DNA from: Ruminococcus sp.
GTDB taxonomy: Bacteria; Bacillota_A; Clostridia; Oscillospirales; Acutalibacteraceae
Direction: 5' to 3'
Assembly (NCBI GenBank): GCA_017481395.1
Contig: JAFUPE010000070.1
Coordinates: forward strand, 1 to 5,206
Length of the DNA stretch: 5,206 nucleotides
The position numbers and the translations under genes are program-made. A model generated the notes under the pieces. The model was not told where the DNA came from. It ran no database searches and saw nothing but the letters and a program-made list of their open reading frames with translations. How positions within the stretch are numbered: position 1 is the stretch's first letter; every line of letters starts with the position of its first letter. Below are positions 4,905 through 5,206 of the stretch, piece after piece.

Positions 4905-5206
4905 ATGAAAAAGTTTTTCGCACTTCTTCTCGTTGCTGTTATGGCTATCTCATTAGTAGCTTGCGTTGGCGGCACAGAGGAAACAGGTTCCGTTTACTGG
5001 CTTAACTTTAAGCCCGAGTCTGACGAGGCTCTTCAAGAGATCGCAGCTATGTACACAGAAGAGACAGGCGTAGAGGTTGAGATCCTCACTGCTGCTTCCG
5101 GTACATACAACGAGACTCTCACAGCTGAGATGGATAAGTCCAAGGTTCCCACAATCTTCGTTGTTGGTAACTCTGCTGCTGTTGATCAGTGGGGCGAGTA
5201 CTGCTA
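4905..5206 (+). CDS. ABC transporter substrate-binding lipoprotein (sugar-type), N-terminal part
   Basis: The first 100 residues are visible; the window ends inside the gene. Residues 1-20 form a lipoprotein signal peptide: a KK-containing start, a hydrophobic stretch (FFALLLVAVMAISL) and the lipobox LVAC, with Cys20 as the lipid-modified residue. After a short linker (GGTEETG) the mature part begins VYWLNFKPESDEALQEIAAMYTEETGVEVEI, then YNETLTAEMDKSKVPTIFVV. This pattern of first strand, helix with a target-binding turn, second strand, and P-T-x-F-x-V strand is typical of family 1 extracellular solute-binding proteins for sugars and oligosaccharides. It would be anchored outside the cell membrane and deliver its ligand to a permease probably encoded downstream, beyond the window. 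The gene has its own strong promoter and a long leader. The ligand cannot be told from this portion. Confidence 0.85.
   Translation, partial: MKKFFALLLVAVMAISLVACVGGTEETGSVYWLNFKPESDEALQEIAAMYTEETGVEVEILTAASGTYNETLTAEMDKSKVPTIFVVGNSAAVDQWGEYC

Overview
The window looks like a stretch of a moderate-GC Gram-positive anaerobe chromosome, most likely a gut-type member of the Clostridia. The grounds are the oxygen-sensitive 2-oxoacid:ferredoxin oxidoreductase, strong AGGAGG-type ribosome binding sites, ATG starts, sigma-A-like TTGACA/TATAAT promoters, and a short Clostridia-style lipoprotein signal peptide. No species can be named from the sequence alone. Everything readable as a gene lies on the + strand.

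Region 1 (1-3006) is a tight four-gene operon: the C-terminal third of iorA, then iorB, a phenylacetate-CoA-ligase-type gene (paaK family) and a tandem ACT-domain protein. Gaps are 11 nt, 18 nt and a 1-nt stop/start overlap. IorAB oxidatively decarboxylates aryl-pyruvates (from Phe, Tyr or Trp) to aryl-acetyl-CoA with ferredoxin. The ligase joins aryl acetates to CoA, or runs in reverse in a way that could conserve energy. The ACT protein probably senses an aromatic amino acid or related ligand. The iorA frame carries an in-frame TAG at 60-62, inside conserved sequence, so the gene is broken, mis-sequenced or read through.

Region 2 (3007-4517) is glnA, a complete type I-beta glutamine synthetase, with its own promoter. 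An inverted repeat lies across the promoter spacer and -10 box.

Region 3 (4518-4904) is a 387-nt gap without a convincing gene. It holds a hairpin that includes the glnA stop codon, a run of three small hairpins joined by near-identical linkers, a strong intrinsic terminator, an AT-rich stretch, a near-consensus promoter, and a roughly 130-nt 5' leader with two further hairpins.

Region 4 (4905-5206) is the start of a lipoprotein gene resembling the substrate-binding component of a sugar-type ABC transporter, cut by the window end.

Together the genes link aromatic amino acid carbon skeleton metabolism with ammonia assimilation, followed by an independently transcribed nutrient uptake system. 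No mobile element, CRISPR array, tRNA or rRNA was seen.
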